DNA of 42,436 nucleotides from Lactarius indigo (taxonomy: Eukaryota > Basidiomycota > Agaricomycetes > Russulales > Russulaceae), in the NCBI GenBank assembly GCA_025766275.1, contig JAFKAC010000260.1, positions 1 to 42,436 of the forward strand. Reading direction: 5' to 3'. Positions 1-10,644 of the stretch are shown here, piece after piece. The stretch's first letter is position 1. Every line of letters begins with the position of its first letter. The position numbers and the translations under genes were made by a program. The notes under the pieces are model-generated. The model was not told the DNA's origin and ran no database searches. It worked only from the letters and a program-made list of their open reading frames with translations.

Positions 1-66
1 ATGTCCACGTTTTTCCTGAGATTGGCAAGAGCTTTCACCGGTCCCGGGGAATAAGACCCCCCACCC

Positions 67-3000
67 TCAGAGTCCCTCGAAGAAGCTCAGATCCTGTGCG
101 GTGAGTCCTCCGGTCCCTTTGACAGGCGGGGGTGGCGTCGCTTTCTCAACAGGTAACGTGTTGTTCTTCTCCTTGCCATTGTCTACGAGTAATGCAAGCG
201 GGGTCGACTCCGGCGAGTACTGGCGAGGTGGTGGGTTCAGCGGTAGTGTCAGTCTGTAACCGCCAGGCGGAGGTAGTAGCGGGATCGGCGTTGAGGATAA
301 CTTTGGCGGAACCTTGCTTATTACTGCAGTTGGCGGAGGTGGTGGTGATAATGCCCTCCGGGACAACAGCCCAGTAGGAGCCGCGGAAGGACGGGGGGGA
401 GGTGAGGATGATTGGATGGCATCGACAACGCCTGTGAAAGGCGACGAGCTTCTTCCTAAGGAGATCTGCGGTGATATGATGTTGCTGAGCGAAGGTGGTG
501 GCGAAGTCTTTCCAGGTGGCGGCGGCGGTGGCGGCAAAGTGAATGATTCTTCCGTGGGCGTCGTCCCAAAAAAATCCACATTCAAAGCAACACCACCCTG
601 GTTCCTAGCCGGAGGTGGTGGCGGCAGGAGCGCCTCGTGGAATGGTGACGGTGGGGCAGGCCAGCGACCGGGTCGGGATGCAGCAAGATCGAGTAAGCTC
701 TGCGTACGTTGGTGCCCCTTTTGGGCCGTTACCTTCGATTGGGGCGAGGTAATAGTCTCCTTCGAAGTGGAAGGTTGTCGCTGGTGATTAGAACGAGCGG
801 GTGCGGGCCCAATGTCGAGAAAATTGAGGTCTGCGCTGCTGGAAAGAGTGGACTCTGGTGGAGGGGGAGGAGTGAGGACTTCAGGTAGTGGGGAGGGAGG
901 CGCCGGCCACCGGCCAGGGCGAGCTGCTGCGCGTTCCAGGAGACCTAGTGTATGCAAATGTTCCTCCGCACGCGATCCTCTGCGTCGCTGCGCAATCGAA
1001 GAAGTTGGGTTTGCCGGTGCCGCTCCCAAGGCTGGATCCGCAGAATTGGGTGTCGTCAATGCCGCATCTGGTGTTTTAGAGTTGTCAGGTAACCCTCCAG
1101 TAGACAGTGACATCAGATTAGCGAAGTCGTCGTCTGACGACATTGATCGGGCGTGCGGGGGCTGGACCCTCACTTGAGTAGAAGAAGGGGGGCTGGCGCT
1201 GAAAGTAAGAAGCGGTGGATCCGCGGGGGAAGAAAGGAAGTCGGAGAAGTCGTCGTCGTCGTCATCGTTGTGGGGGGGATCAGAACGTTGAACGGTGCTC
1301 CTAGAAGATGTCGGAAGTAAAGTTGCACTGAGGGATGGGTTTATCTTATCTGATGGTGAGGAAATAGAGTATTCCGAGTTAGAGTGTATGGACTTCGAGG
1401 TATCTGCCTGAATAGGACCGGGGATCAAAGGGGCCAATGCAAAAACTGAGGACTGTTCTGCAGGTTTTCGTGCATCCAATAAGCCACCCGCGTTCGGATT
1501 GACAGGAGAGATGATGATAGGTCCGTTCGTTGTGTCGTCTCTTACAAGCGGACCCAGGCTGGGAGGTAGCGAGGTGGTAAGACTCAGGAGAGATGATGAA
1601 GGTGAAGGCAATGGGGGCGGCAATAGGGGTGGCAATTTTCCGTGAAGAAAGCTGCTCGACGCTGTGCTCCCGAAATCCGGCTGTTCATCACCACCAGCAT
1701 CCATAGGGTCGGTGGAATTGGACCTTACGTCGGAAAGGTATTCAAGGTCATCCCCTGAGAGGGTCAGCGAATTGCGTGAGTGAGAAGACGATTGGCGAGA
1801 CCGAGAAAACCTATTAAGGAAGCGCGATACAGCTGATGGCGCCGACGATGGGGGCGAGTCTCCATCCTGTGCGATGGCATCAGTAAACGGAGGCACTAGG
1901 CACTAAAGAAATAGTTTGTACCTGAGAATGGGCGGGTGCCGGAGGCTGAGACAGCTCGATTAGTGTTGGAGAGACAAGTTTTGTTCCAGAAGGGGATTTT
2001 ACGCTCTCCAAGCTGGAGCGTTGGTTCGGCGTCTGGACAGAATGTACACTTTCTGACGCCATAGAACTCGGCGGGGGAGTGCTTTGCTCCGTGCCGGAGA
2101 TGGAACTGGTGGTCCCAGAAGTGCGCCGACCCCACAGGCCTGCCAGCAACCCTGTGGGCTTTCTCACCTTCTCTTCAACCTTCTCATCCTTCTTACCCTC
2201 CTTCTCAAGAATTCGCCACCCCAACGGGACCTCATCCACGGAAGTTTCAATGCGAGACTTAACAGACGTTTCCCAAGCGGTCGACCCTTTGGCTGCAAGG
2301 AAGGTCGACATGGGGCTCGTGCGGGCCAAAGCAGTGTTCCGAGAAAGTTTGACAGCATCAGCCATAGCCTTTGCAGTGAAGCTCTTGCCGAAAGGTAGCA
2401 CCTGTGGAAGTGTAAGGCTTGGAACATAACGCGGTATTAATGCCTCGCTGCAAACGTGCATGAGCCCGAGGGTATAGAATGACGGGACATAGACTCACAG
2501 GCCATCAACATCCAGGCCAGAATGCCATTGCCTCTGCCAGTCTGCCTCAGCTTCATCTGGAATTCCAGGCCAAACATCCTTCGCGAAGTCATCCAGATGG
2601 AGAAGAATGCGCGAAAGTAGTTCTGGCGGCTTGTGGGAGTAAATATGGGAAACGAAAATAAGCGAAGAAGTAGGCGCTCACAACTCTACGGTCCATTTCA
2701 AGCTGTCTTAGCTTTGCCGACTCCCACTCGTCGTCAGTATGTTGTAGACTTTCGTCCTCTACTACCCCTGGCACGCTTCCCCATGGTGAGCCCCATTCGT
2801 CCGCATACAGTTGGCCCTCAAGCGAGCCTCTCTCGGAAGGATTGGGTACGATATCGCCTTGCTCCGCTCCAGCTATGAAGGTACCAAACGCATTGGGGCT
2901 AGGCGGGGGAGATGGCTCAGGGGTGGGAACAGAAGATATCACTTGAGAAGATATCACTTCCTCCTCGAGCTCCGGTTCTGCGGAGAGTGGGGAAGCGGGT

Positions 3001-3359
3001 ATGTCGTCGTCATTACTTTGGGTTGTGGGAGGAGTTGGGTGGGATTCTAAATCGTTAGAACTGTCGTCGTTAGGAAGCTCTGCCTGGCTAGAATTTCCCA
3101 GAGGAATATCATCATAGGAATTATCGAGTGACCAATCCTGCTGTTTATCATGGTGACCGGTCGACCATAGTGGACTTAGCGTAGCTGAAGGCTCGTCCCA
3201 CCGGATGCCTGGACCGGTAGTAGACCAAGAGGGCATGGAGAGATCGTCTTCCTGAGGATCATCACTTCTTGATTTTTCTGAGGTTGACCAGGCCACGGGT
3301 TTCCTCTCGTCTTTGACGTCGTCTGGACTGCCCCATGCGTTGCCCCAGAGATCATCCAT
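67..3359 (-). CDS. Proline-rich acidic protein, candidate AP-1/clathrin accessory factor (LAA2/aftiphilin-like)
   Basis: Four exons: 3359-2682, 2629-2499, 2447-1922, 1866-67; introns 51-55 bases; 1044 residues. The N-terminus has paired Trp-Gly motifs (WGNAWGS at residues 5-11, later DEWGSPWGS). A folded-looking middle part spans exons 2-3 and includes PRYVPSLTLPQVLPFGKSF and a downstream AKAMADAVKLSRN stretch. The rest is disordered, Ser/Pro-rich, with many poly-Pro runs. Acidic-Phe motifs (DDDFSDF near 650, DDDFANL near 692, C-terminal DLSFFEGL) resemble ligands of clathrin-adaptor ear domains. A 30-residue unit containing RPGRWPAPPSP occurs twice (coded near 880-955 and 612-690). The middle part plus ear motifs suggest the fungal LAA2/DUF5102 group acting with AP-1 at the trans-Golgi; this is inference. 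It shares a 137-base promoter with STE50. The exon structure is firm; the function is not. Confidence 0.72.
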
Positions 3360-3496
3360 AATTCACAAAGATGTGTGACGACAAGCGGGTACTTTACCGA
3401 CCCTAACCCTACCTCTCCATATCACGTGCTCAATGGTCACTAGCTTTGTCCCGTCGCCGCGATCCCCGAAGTTCACCCACTCACGCCGTTCCTCCC
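3360..3496. promoter_or_regulatory. Bidirectional promoter between the proline-rich gene and STE50
   Basis: This 137-base spacer separates two divergent start codons. It contains a TCACGTG element at 3422-3428, the core of bHLH (Cbf1/USF type) sites, and a CCCTAACCCT motif at 3401-3410, which is two telomere-type TTAGGG units and resembles Tbf1/Teb1 sites in other fungi. I see no clear TATA box. That either motif is bound is inference. Confidence 0.55.
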
Positions 3497-5920
3497 ATGG
3501 ATTCTCAATTACAAGAGCCAAGGAGGTTAATATCGGACTGGGACGAGAATGATGTGCAGCTTTTTCTTTCGAACCTTGGTTTGCCCCAGTACGAGGCCAA
3601 GGTCAAAGGTCAATGGCTTCCTTATTGTTTTCGATTTGCCGACTGTCGTCTCACCCCAATTGTAGAGCATAACTTGACAGGGGAAGTACTGTGCATGATA
3701 AGCCCGGAGGACTTGAAAGAAATAGGTATTGCCACGGTTGGCCAACGTTTGGCTATCTTGAAGGCCATCTACCTCATAAAGCTCGCCCACGAAATTCCTT
3801 TCGAACCCGACCACTATATCCCTCCCTGTTAGCCTCATTCTCTCCTCCGTACTATTGACCCTGTCCTGAGTTATAATAGCCGAAGCAGGCGATCCCTCAG
3901 AAAGTGTCACAATGGACAAACTCTACTACCTTATTCGAGAGCAAGGTTTACTCAATCTTTATCTAATCCCCCTCCATCACAACTCATAGCTCTTAGACGA
4001 AAGGCTACGGACTCTCGAAAAGGAGAACAGGCGGCTGTCGGAGACGGTTCTTTCAACAGTGGATGATCTTCACACTTGGCGTTCATCTCATCAGACCATA
4101 GTACGTTGGCTCCCTATTCCGTCACCGCCATCCGTATAACTTGACGTACAGGTCGAAAGCAGCCCGCTTACGCGACAACCTTCCTTTAAGTGGGCACAGT
4201 ATGACAAACCCTCTAGTTCACCCACAAAACCCGAGATGTCTGATTCCCCTCATCCATCACCCAACCGGCTCGAGCACGACCTTTCTTATCGACCACACCC
4301 CAACGCACAGAGCAAGTATGGTGTCATTGGCAATTCGTCGTCCACAGTCCAGCTCCCCACACCCCCACGCCCATCACGTCAAGAGAGTACGGATAATCTA
4401 AAGAGCTTCAAGGTCAGCTTGGAGGATCCTGCGTGGAAAGTTCTACCGGCTGCTTTACGAAAGTACAAGATAAATAATGACGACTGGCAAAACTATGCTA
4501 TGTTTATATGCTATGGTCCTCCAAGTACGTTGTTTCCAACTTCGAATGTGACACGCCTGATAACGCGACACTCTCAGGTAGCCGCATCGAACGGTGCCTG
4601 AGCTACGATGAAAAGCCACTCCTACTATTTCAAAAGCTCAAGGATGCATCCAAGAATCCAGTCTTTATGCTCAAACACATTAAAGATATCCGCTCTCCGA
4701 TTGCCGTCGCTCAACAGAAGCAAGCCGCACGCAAGGCTTCTAGCGACTCATCGTCTTCTAAATCCAAGCCTGGTGCTTCGCACGCCAGAACACCTTCGCG
4801 CCCGCCACGTTTACAGATGCACCCCGAGGCTGCTGCTGGCGTCGTCCCACCTCTGATGACGGGCACATCTGTGCAACCGGGCTGGCCAGAAGTAACGTCG
4901 CCTGCGGTTGATAACAAGGATCGCGACGATACCATTGACAGGGAACGGGCGAAGGGTCCAGGCAGCTCTGACCCTCCGAGGTCTGCCGTTCCGCATACGG
5001 CCATTGCAACCGCCTCGACTACGAATGAGCACAATGAGATAGGCACGCCCGCGCGGGAGGTCCCAGTGACGGCTGAAATATCGTATGCAGTGGCAATATA
5101 TCCATACATGGCGGAACAGGAGGATGAATTTGATGTTGTTGTGTACGTACCCTCTATTTTTGTCTTCTGATCAGTCCGCTGACGTCAACAGCGGCGACAC
5201 ATTCGTCATTATATCCCGAGCGCGAGGATGGTGGGTCGTGCAACGCGACCCTACAGGAACAGGTATCGTAGATTCCGATACTAGCAAGCAGGGCTGGGTT
5301 CCTGCAGGGTGCCTCCTCGAGACACGTATACCCGTTGCGACAGCTGTGGCAGAGGCCAGTCATGCGACCGGGTCCATCTCCGAACCCCCTTCACCTGTCT
5401 CAAACACGAAAACACCAATCCTTCCTCTTCACATTGTCTCTACAAGTTTCCCAGGCTACGCGTTGATGGACTATAAGAAGAAAGGTGACGAAGAATTAGA
5501 CCTATTCAAGGATGACGTGCTGCGCGTTTTCAAACGCTATAATCATTGGTCATATGTACGGTTGTCTCGCTGGCGCTCTGGTCAAGGTTCGTTGATTGTC
5601 CTTGATCTTTGCAGGCTGTGAAAGAGGATGGCGGTGATCGTGGTTGGGTTCCGGTGTGTTCATTCTCTTCCCAAACCAGGCATTCATAGTTGCTCACTCC
5701 TGATCCTGTCATCCCTTCTTTCTCACCTCTCCGATTCTAGTCATGGTACATCGGTAAGATGTCCTCGTCCAGTGGGACTCCCGCTACACCGAATATCACT
5801 GCGCCAAGCACGAACCTTTCCGCCGTCAATCTCGATGAGCCATCTCTTGCGCAACATGCGCAAGTCTCACCCATGTCTTCCGCATTTCCATTGCAAGCAC
5901 GTTCTACAACGGTTGTCTAA
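3497..5920 (+). CDS. STE50: Ste50-type MAPK adaptor (SAM, RA and two SH3 domains)
   Basis: Nine exons: 3497-3608, 3666-3827, 3880-3945, 3997-4100, 4152-4524, 4578-5142, 5192-5555, 5615-5653, 5741-5920; 654 residues. Ste50 tethers the MAPKKK Ste11 to upstream activators (Cdc42/Ste20, Ras-like GTPases) in pheromone, osmotic and filamentation signalling. Domains: SAM at about 15-80 (spliced core KVKEHNLTGEVLC), a coiled coil at about 105-145, a Ras-association domain at about 230-310 (SFKVSLEDPAWKVLPAAL, ERCLSYDEKPLLLF), SH3-1 at about 443-505 (AIYPYMAEQEDEF, GWVPAGCLLE) and SH3-2 at about 545-605 (ALMDYKKKGDEELDLF, GWVPSWYIGK). Yeast Ste50 has only SAM and RA; the C-terminal SH3 pair is known from other basidiomycetes. 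ATG 3497 starts just before the SAM domain. Every splice phase closes. Confidence 0.95.
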
Positions 5921-7473
5921 TTGGCTGGAACCTTCTGATCCGAAGCGTTCTGAAACCCGCGATGGACTGAGTCCACCTACACCGGTCAAGTCATTGACAG
6001 GGTATTACATTCAGATCCGATGAACCGGGCACACCAGCCAGTACCCGGCATACCTCCTATCCCCCAACGTTCCTAATCCCCCTTCTTCGCGACATTGGTC
6101 TTCGTTCTTCCGCTTCGTTCTTAACCCCGTAATTGGCTTCGCGTGTGTGATCTACTTCTATTCTGACCTGCTTTTACGCACTTTTGATTTGGTTGCTCTT
6201 GTCGTAGCATGCGACCACTCTCAGCATTTGATGTATATTATCACTACAATGGGTTTCATGTGCACACTCGGTAGCTGTGCTTCCGTCTCTTTTCTACAAT
6301 AACAGAACCCTAAGAGCCGGATGCTAACGGTGACGGTATGGCGATTCACCAGAGAAAAGTAACACGCTTGAGTGGCTCACCAAGACCACTTCTTATCTTT
6401 CGTCCACGCGGAAAGTAGGCGGAAAGTAGAAAATTGACTAATGTTTTCATCGGTGAGCGAATGACTCGAAGACCAGAACTTTTGCATTCGGGTGTTGTAC
6501 TGTAAACCACCAATATTGGGTTGATCGGGCTTTCGGGTGTACGGGGCTTTTGCACTCCCTAATGCTGTTCACGGAGCTTGCAGTAAGGCAAACACTAAAT
6601 CGAAGGAAGAACAGTTGATCGATGGTTGGTGATCGGGTCTCCTTGACATAATCCGATCCGATTCCTCCGCGTTGTTTACTAGATGTCATCTTGGATGTCG
6701 TGGTTGATCTCAGCGGGTCAATCCATGCCCCATGTAGGTGTAGGTTCAGTAATGGACACTCGAGCGTCGACGACATTTTTTCTGAACCCCGAAAATATTT
6801 GTAATTACAAGGACGAGCGCGGTTCGTTCTCATGCAGACCGGTAGCAATGCGAATATTAAGCTTATTCACCATAGGCATCGCCCCCCAAAACAGTCTTCA
6901 CTTTTCGGGTTTCGGGCCGGAAACGCCCCGAAATAGCTTGGTTAATCCATATTATGCCATTTTGAACATAATGACCATCACCACGTCGCCCCTTGTCTAG
7001 CACTGTAGAGTACGAGCCCCATGCACACTCTGAGTTCTTGGTTAGTGAGCTCCAATAGTATATGGAGCGAGCTATCCGGCGACTCGCTTCGGGCCACCAG
7101 CACTTGCAGTCACAGCCAACCAGTACGTCCTTCCAAATCCTGTACTTCCGTTCTTCCATTCTCGCCTTTTTGGATTCGTTCTATTATTTCATTCATCATT
7201 GATCGGGGTCAACTTGAACAAGATTATCAGTGGTGACTACTCGCAATCATGCTCCCCCCGTCTTGATCTTGTGCACCATACACTGCTCTCCAACTGGACA
7301 TGCACAAACTGTTTCGACGGGCGGAGTATCTACAGGTGTATAGGTCGACTCATCTGTCTCCAGCTTATTCCAACGTCAGGGCCCTAAACCTGAGAGGGTG
7401 CAAGGAGCATTTATATGCGACCCAGATGAAGAGGCTACCATAGCATCTCCTCGTCCACCCAGATAACGCTCGA
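5921..7473. other. Intergenic, no supported gene
   Basis: The first few hundred bases are probably the STE50 3' UTR. I find no ORF with a recognisable domain, no tRNA-like fold and no convincing transposon ends. Short ORFs on both strands (for example 6447-6848 minus) look like chance. Confidence 0.5.
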
Positions 7474-8349
7474 ATGTCTCGACTCAGTAACGAACTCCTC
7501 GTGGATGGGTACATATCCAGGGCTTTCACCCCGAAAGGCGCGGAAGAATATTTCTCTCATTTGTTGAAGACGGCGAACTGGAAAGTGTTGCGTCCGACCT
7601 TACCGTCTCCTAGTGGTTCGAGCGTGGTCTTCGTTATCCAAGAAGCTCCGCGCCATCTTCAAACACCACCATTTATGGACTGCAACGGCGTCCCTCTTTG
7701 GTTACTGGACTACGCCATCAAAGACCCAGGGACAGTTGTGCCTCAGACACTGTGGATTCCCCACCACAAGAATGACCTCAAACAACATGTTGAGGACGCC
7801 AACTTACAATTGCCTATTTTCTTTATCCACGAAAATGGCAGTTTGGGGCTCTCCTTGGAGGATGCTGCTATTGGCCGGTGTCGTACCCTTCGTGACGCAA
7901 ACGAGCAAGCCCAGCTGGGCGGAAAAACCACCACACACATCCGAATCTCGGTGGGTAGCAGTCGACTGATGCGACTGCGAAGAATGTGCATTGACAGTTC
8001 TTTGTGTACCGTAGTGGCCAGGTTACCAAGACTTCAAGCGGCAGGTCCAGATCCGAGACGAGACCGCTGCTCATAACCCCATCACCGTCGCGAGGTTCGC
8101 ACAGCATGTTGGCCGTTCAGTAGACGCTTTCCTTGGTGTAAGTTCATGTGCTATGTCGACAGGAGACCATACCTAACTTCGGTTTTCTCTCTGCAGTCTG
8201 TTTCAAAAGAAAACTTGAACTCATCAAAGCCGAACTGGGAGATCGGGAATCGCGGTATCGAGCGCGCCAATATCAGAGTTATTGGCGCCGTCCATGTTTC
8301 CGCTGGTAGTTGGATGCCAATCCTTCAGCTCAACTCTTATGTTATTTAG
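7474..8349 (+). CDS. Unnamed basidiomycete family protein, tandem copy A
   Basis: Three exons: 7474-7950, 8015-8137, 8197-8349; 250 residues. I do not know a name for this family. It is clearly paralogous to the gene at 9722-10644: both introns lie at the same places, and blocks match in order: GYISRAFTP, VVPQTLWIP, LPIFFIHENGSLGLSLEDA, HIRIS followed after intron 1 by WPGYQDFKRQVQIRD, then VGRSVDAFLG before intron 2, and a C-terminal NWEIGN...RVIGAVHVSAGSWMPIL. No signal peptide, membrane segment or catalytic motif is evident. The alignment with the neighbour fixed the last exon's frame, since an alternative frame after intron 2 is also open. The W-[PY]-G-Y...Q-[VI]-Q-x-R block recurs, as far as I recall, in uncharacterised Agaricomycete proteins. 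Confidence 0.82.
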
Positions 8350-9721
8350 ATATTTAGCTCTCTTGATGGGATGCTCCCAAGATAATGGCGTTTTCTTAGA
8401 CTAACACCGAGCAGGGCATCGGCTTGATTCGGATAGATATATAGAGTATTAATAGACTCGGATTAATAGTAGTAGACAGTAGCGCGTTGTGCATAGTCAC
8501 GGTATGACCAGTCTCCATTCAGTACTACTATTCATGTGGTCAGATCACTATATTCTAATACAACTTCATATCGCTATCTCTGCAAGTTTAGACTTGGTCA
8601 TGTCAGCGTCGAGGAACGATCGTAACGACGATATTGCCTCTGGCGTTATTTTTGCGAGGGGTAGCTGAAGCTGAAACTCGATCAACAAACCTCGAGGCCG
8701 CAATGCTGTGTTTGATGGATTTGGTAACCAAAAATTGGATAACAGTATTGAGTGTCATGCTTCCGTTCTCGTTGCCCATCCCGTGCCACGCAGGGGAAAG
8801 CCACTATGTCCTTTTATTGTAAGTCTCAGATAGACATTTTAGTGCTTCTAAGAAGTGTTTGGGTGTGTGGTCAGGCAGCGGACTTGACTGATTTACGGCA
8901 TCTACTGAACTCCTTTCGCAAACCATTCGGGATCGGTTCGGAGCGCCGAGTATATAAGCTTCAAGAGCTTGTTCAAGAGCTTTGTGGACCATACTCCAAC
9001 ACAGGGGTCCGTACGTGTTACGATAATTACTAGTATGTACACGTAGACCAGTAGCGCCATGGCAAAGAGACGCCTTGGGCGCGGTGGCGGAAGGCCTATG
9101 TTTCAAGAACGAGCAGAGAACAAGAGCAGTGCTGTGTTGATAAATTAAGTCGGTCTCGGCCGAACAGGCACGTTGTAAGCAACTCGTTTCTGCCATTCGA
9201 GTCCTCATTACAGTGACTTTGACGTGGGTGCCAAGGTAGGTGCAGCGTGGTTGTATACCTGTAAACCGATCATTGTGATGGGACTTCTTGTGAGACATGT
9301 TCAATTGGGCCTGCCCGAGACCCGTCATTGGTGGTAGCGTTATTTCAAAGACCGGGACAGACATAGCCATCTCTATGGCACAGCCATACGTCATGATATG
9401 TCTGGTTCAAACAACCCTCAAATTATACTTCGGTGCAATCGATGGGTCTTGACATGTGCCCAGTCTGTACCTCGCGCAGATCTCCTTGATCCCAGAGGGC
9501 GTTCACGACACGCGCAAAAAATTTTCCATGTCGCTCTTGGCTGTCATGGTCCATAGATACTCCTCAAACCTCCAAAAATTTCTCTTCTAAAAGCGCTGTG
9601 AGGTCCGTGCGACTGCTAAGATGTCTGAAGCCTATATGCACGGGATCTTACCTCTTCCATATCCATATAAAGTCGACCAAATCCCTATGTTCATAAGTCA
9701 CTTCCAGGTATTGCAATTTGC
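8350..9721. other. Spacer between the tandem paralogues
   Basis: No supported gene. The longest ORF is 8804-9394 on the minus strand (196 codons), with no recognisable domain. An ATATAAAG box at 9665-9672, 50 bases before the ATG at 9722, is a plausible TATA element for the downstream paralogue. Confidence 0.5.
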
Positions 9722-10644
9722 ATGGCGCTCCATCCTGTTGTCGAGTTGTCCGTTCCGTCCTTTGGGCGACTTTCCGATATGCTGTCTTGTGGATACCTGG
9801 GGCGGACGTTTGGACCCTCCGAAACAAAGCGATACCTCTGCCACATTCTGTTACGCTTCGTCGAAGACGAGGACGACTTGGTCATCAGTCACGAGTTACT
9901 GCGACCAGATTACTCATACATGGGCTTGCCGGGTTCTTTCTCCATCCCATACAACCTCTATTCGCATCTACGATGCAATTCAGTAGCTGGAGATAACACT
10001 TTCCGAATCATCCTGGATTACAACGTTCAGCACAACGCGCTTCGTGTGGTGCCGCAGACATTGTTTGCTCCGTACGCCGGGCTTCCTCGCAGTCAAGCGG
10101 AGCTGCAGAATGCTTCGCTCACCTCTCCCATCTTCTTCATCCAACTGGATAACTCGGTTGGATTGCCGCTCGAAAAAGCAAAGTCGGCCGACGCTGATGG
10201 CCCTTTGCTTCGCTATTCTGACTGGCATCCCATGGCGGGGAAGGCTTCGGTAAAACTAAGGCTTTCTGTAAGACGTCTACTGTTCGTTGCCAAGAAAATA
10301 TACGCCGACTCTGACCGCATTTGCCGTAGTGGTATGGATATGGGCCATGGCAGACCCAGATCCAACTGCGAAACCGCAGAAAGGAGCCCATTAAGCTCCC
10401 ACGACTGGTACAGCTCGTTGCCAGTGGAGTTGACCGTTTTCTGCGGGTAAGCTCGTATCCTTCCTTGACATGAGTACTGGACTCAAGTCGTTGATAGCAA
10501 GAGCACGGACCTATCACCGATCCTTCTTTTCCTCAGTGGAAGATAGGTAACGGCCCTTATGATATATCTCCTGCTAGTATTGTACTAGTTGGCGTAGTAG
10601 CAGTCTCGTCCGGAAGTATCATGCCGATCATGAGACTTGCCTAG
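9722..10644 (+). CDS. Unnamed basidiomycete family protein, tandem copy B
   Basis: Three exons: 9722-10267, 10330-10446, 10498-10644; 269 residues. Paralogue of the gene at 7474-8349. Matching blocks are GYLGRTFGP, RVVPQTLFAP, SPIFFIQLDNSVGLPLEKA, KLRLS|WYGYGPWQTQIQLRN across intron 1, VDRFLR before intron 2, and QWKIGNGPYD followed by LVGVVAVSSGSIMPIM. The acceptor for exon 3 could be 10497 or 10536; I chose 10497 because it gives a 51-base intron and extends the last exon. The N-terminus is about 12 residues longer than copy A before the first shared block, with ATG 9722 placed 50 bases after an ATATAAAG box. The function is unknown. Sequence identity with copy A is low outside the blocks, so the duplication looks old. 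Confidence 0.8.

Noticed and set aside
314..1177. Glycine-rich plus-strand ORFs (157 and 121 codons)
   Set aside because: They are the antisense of the poly-proline exon of the minus-strand gene; GGX codons mirror CCX codons.
4711..5109. 132-codon minus-strand ORF
   Set aside because: It lies wholly antisense to exon 6 of STE50, whose frame is supported by the RA and SH3 domains.
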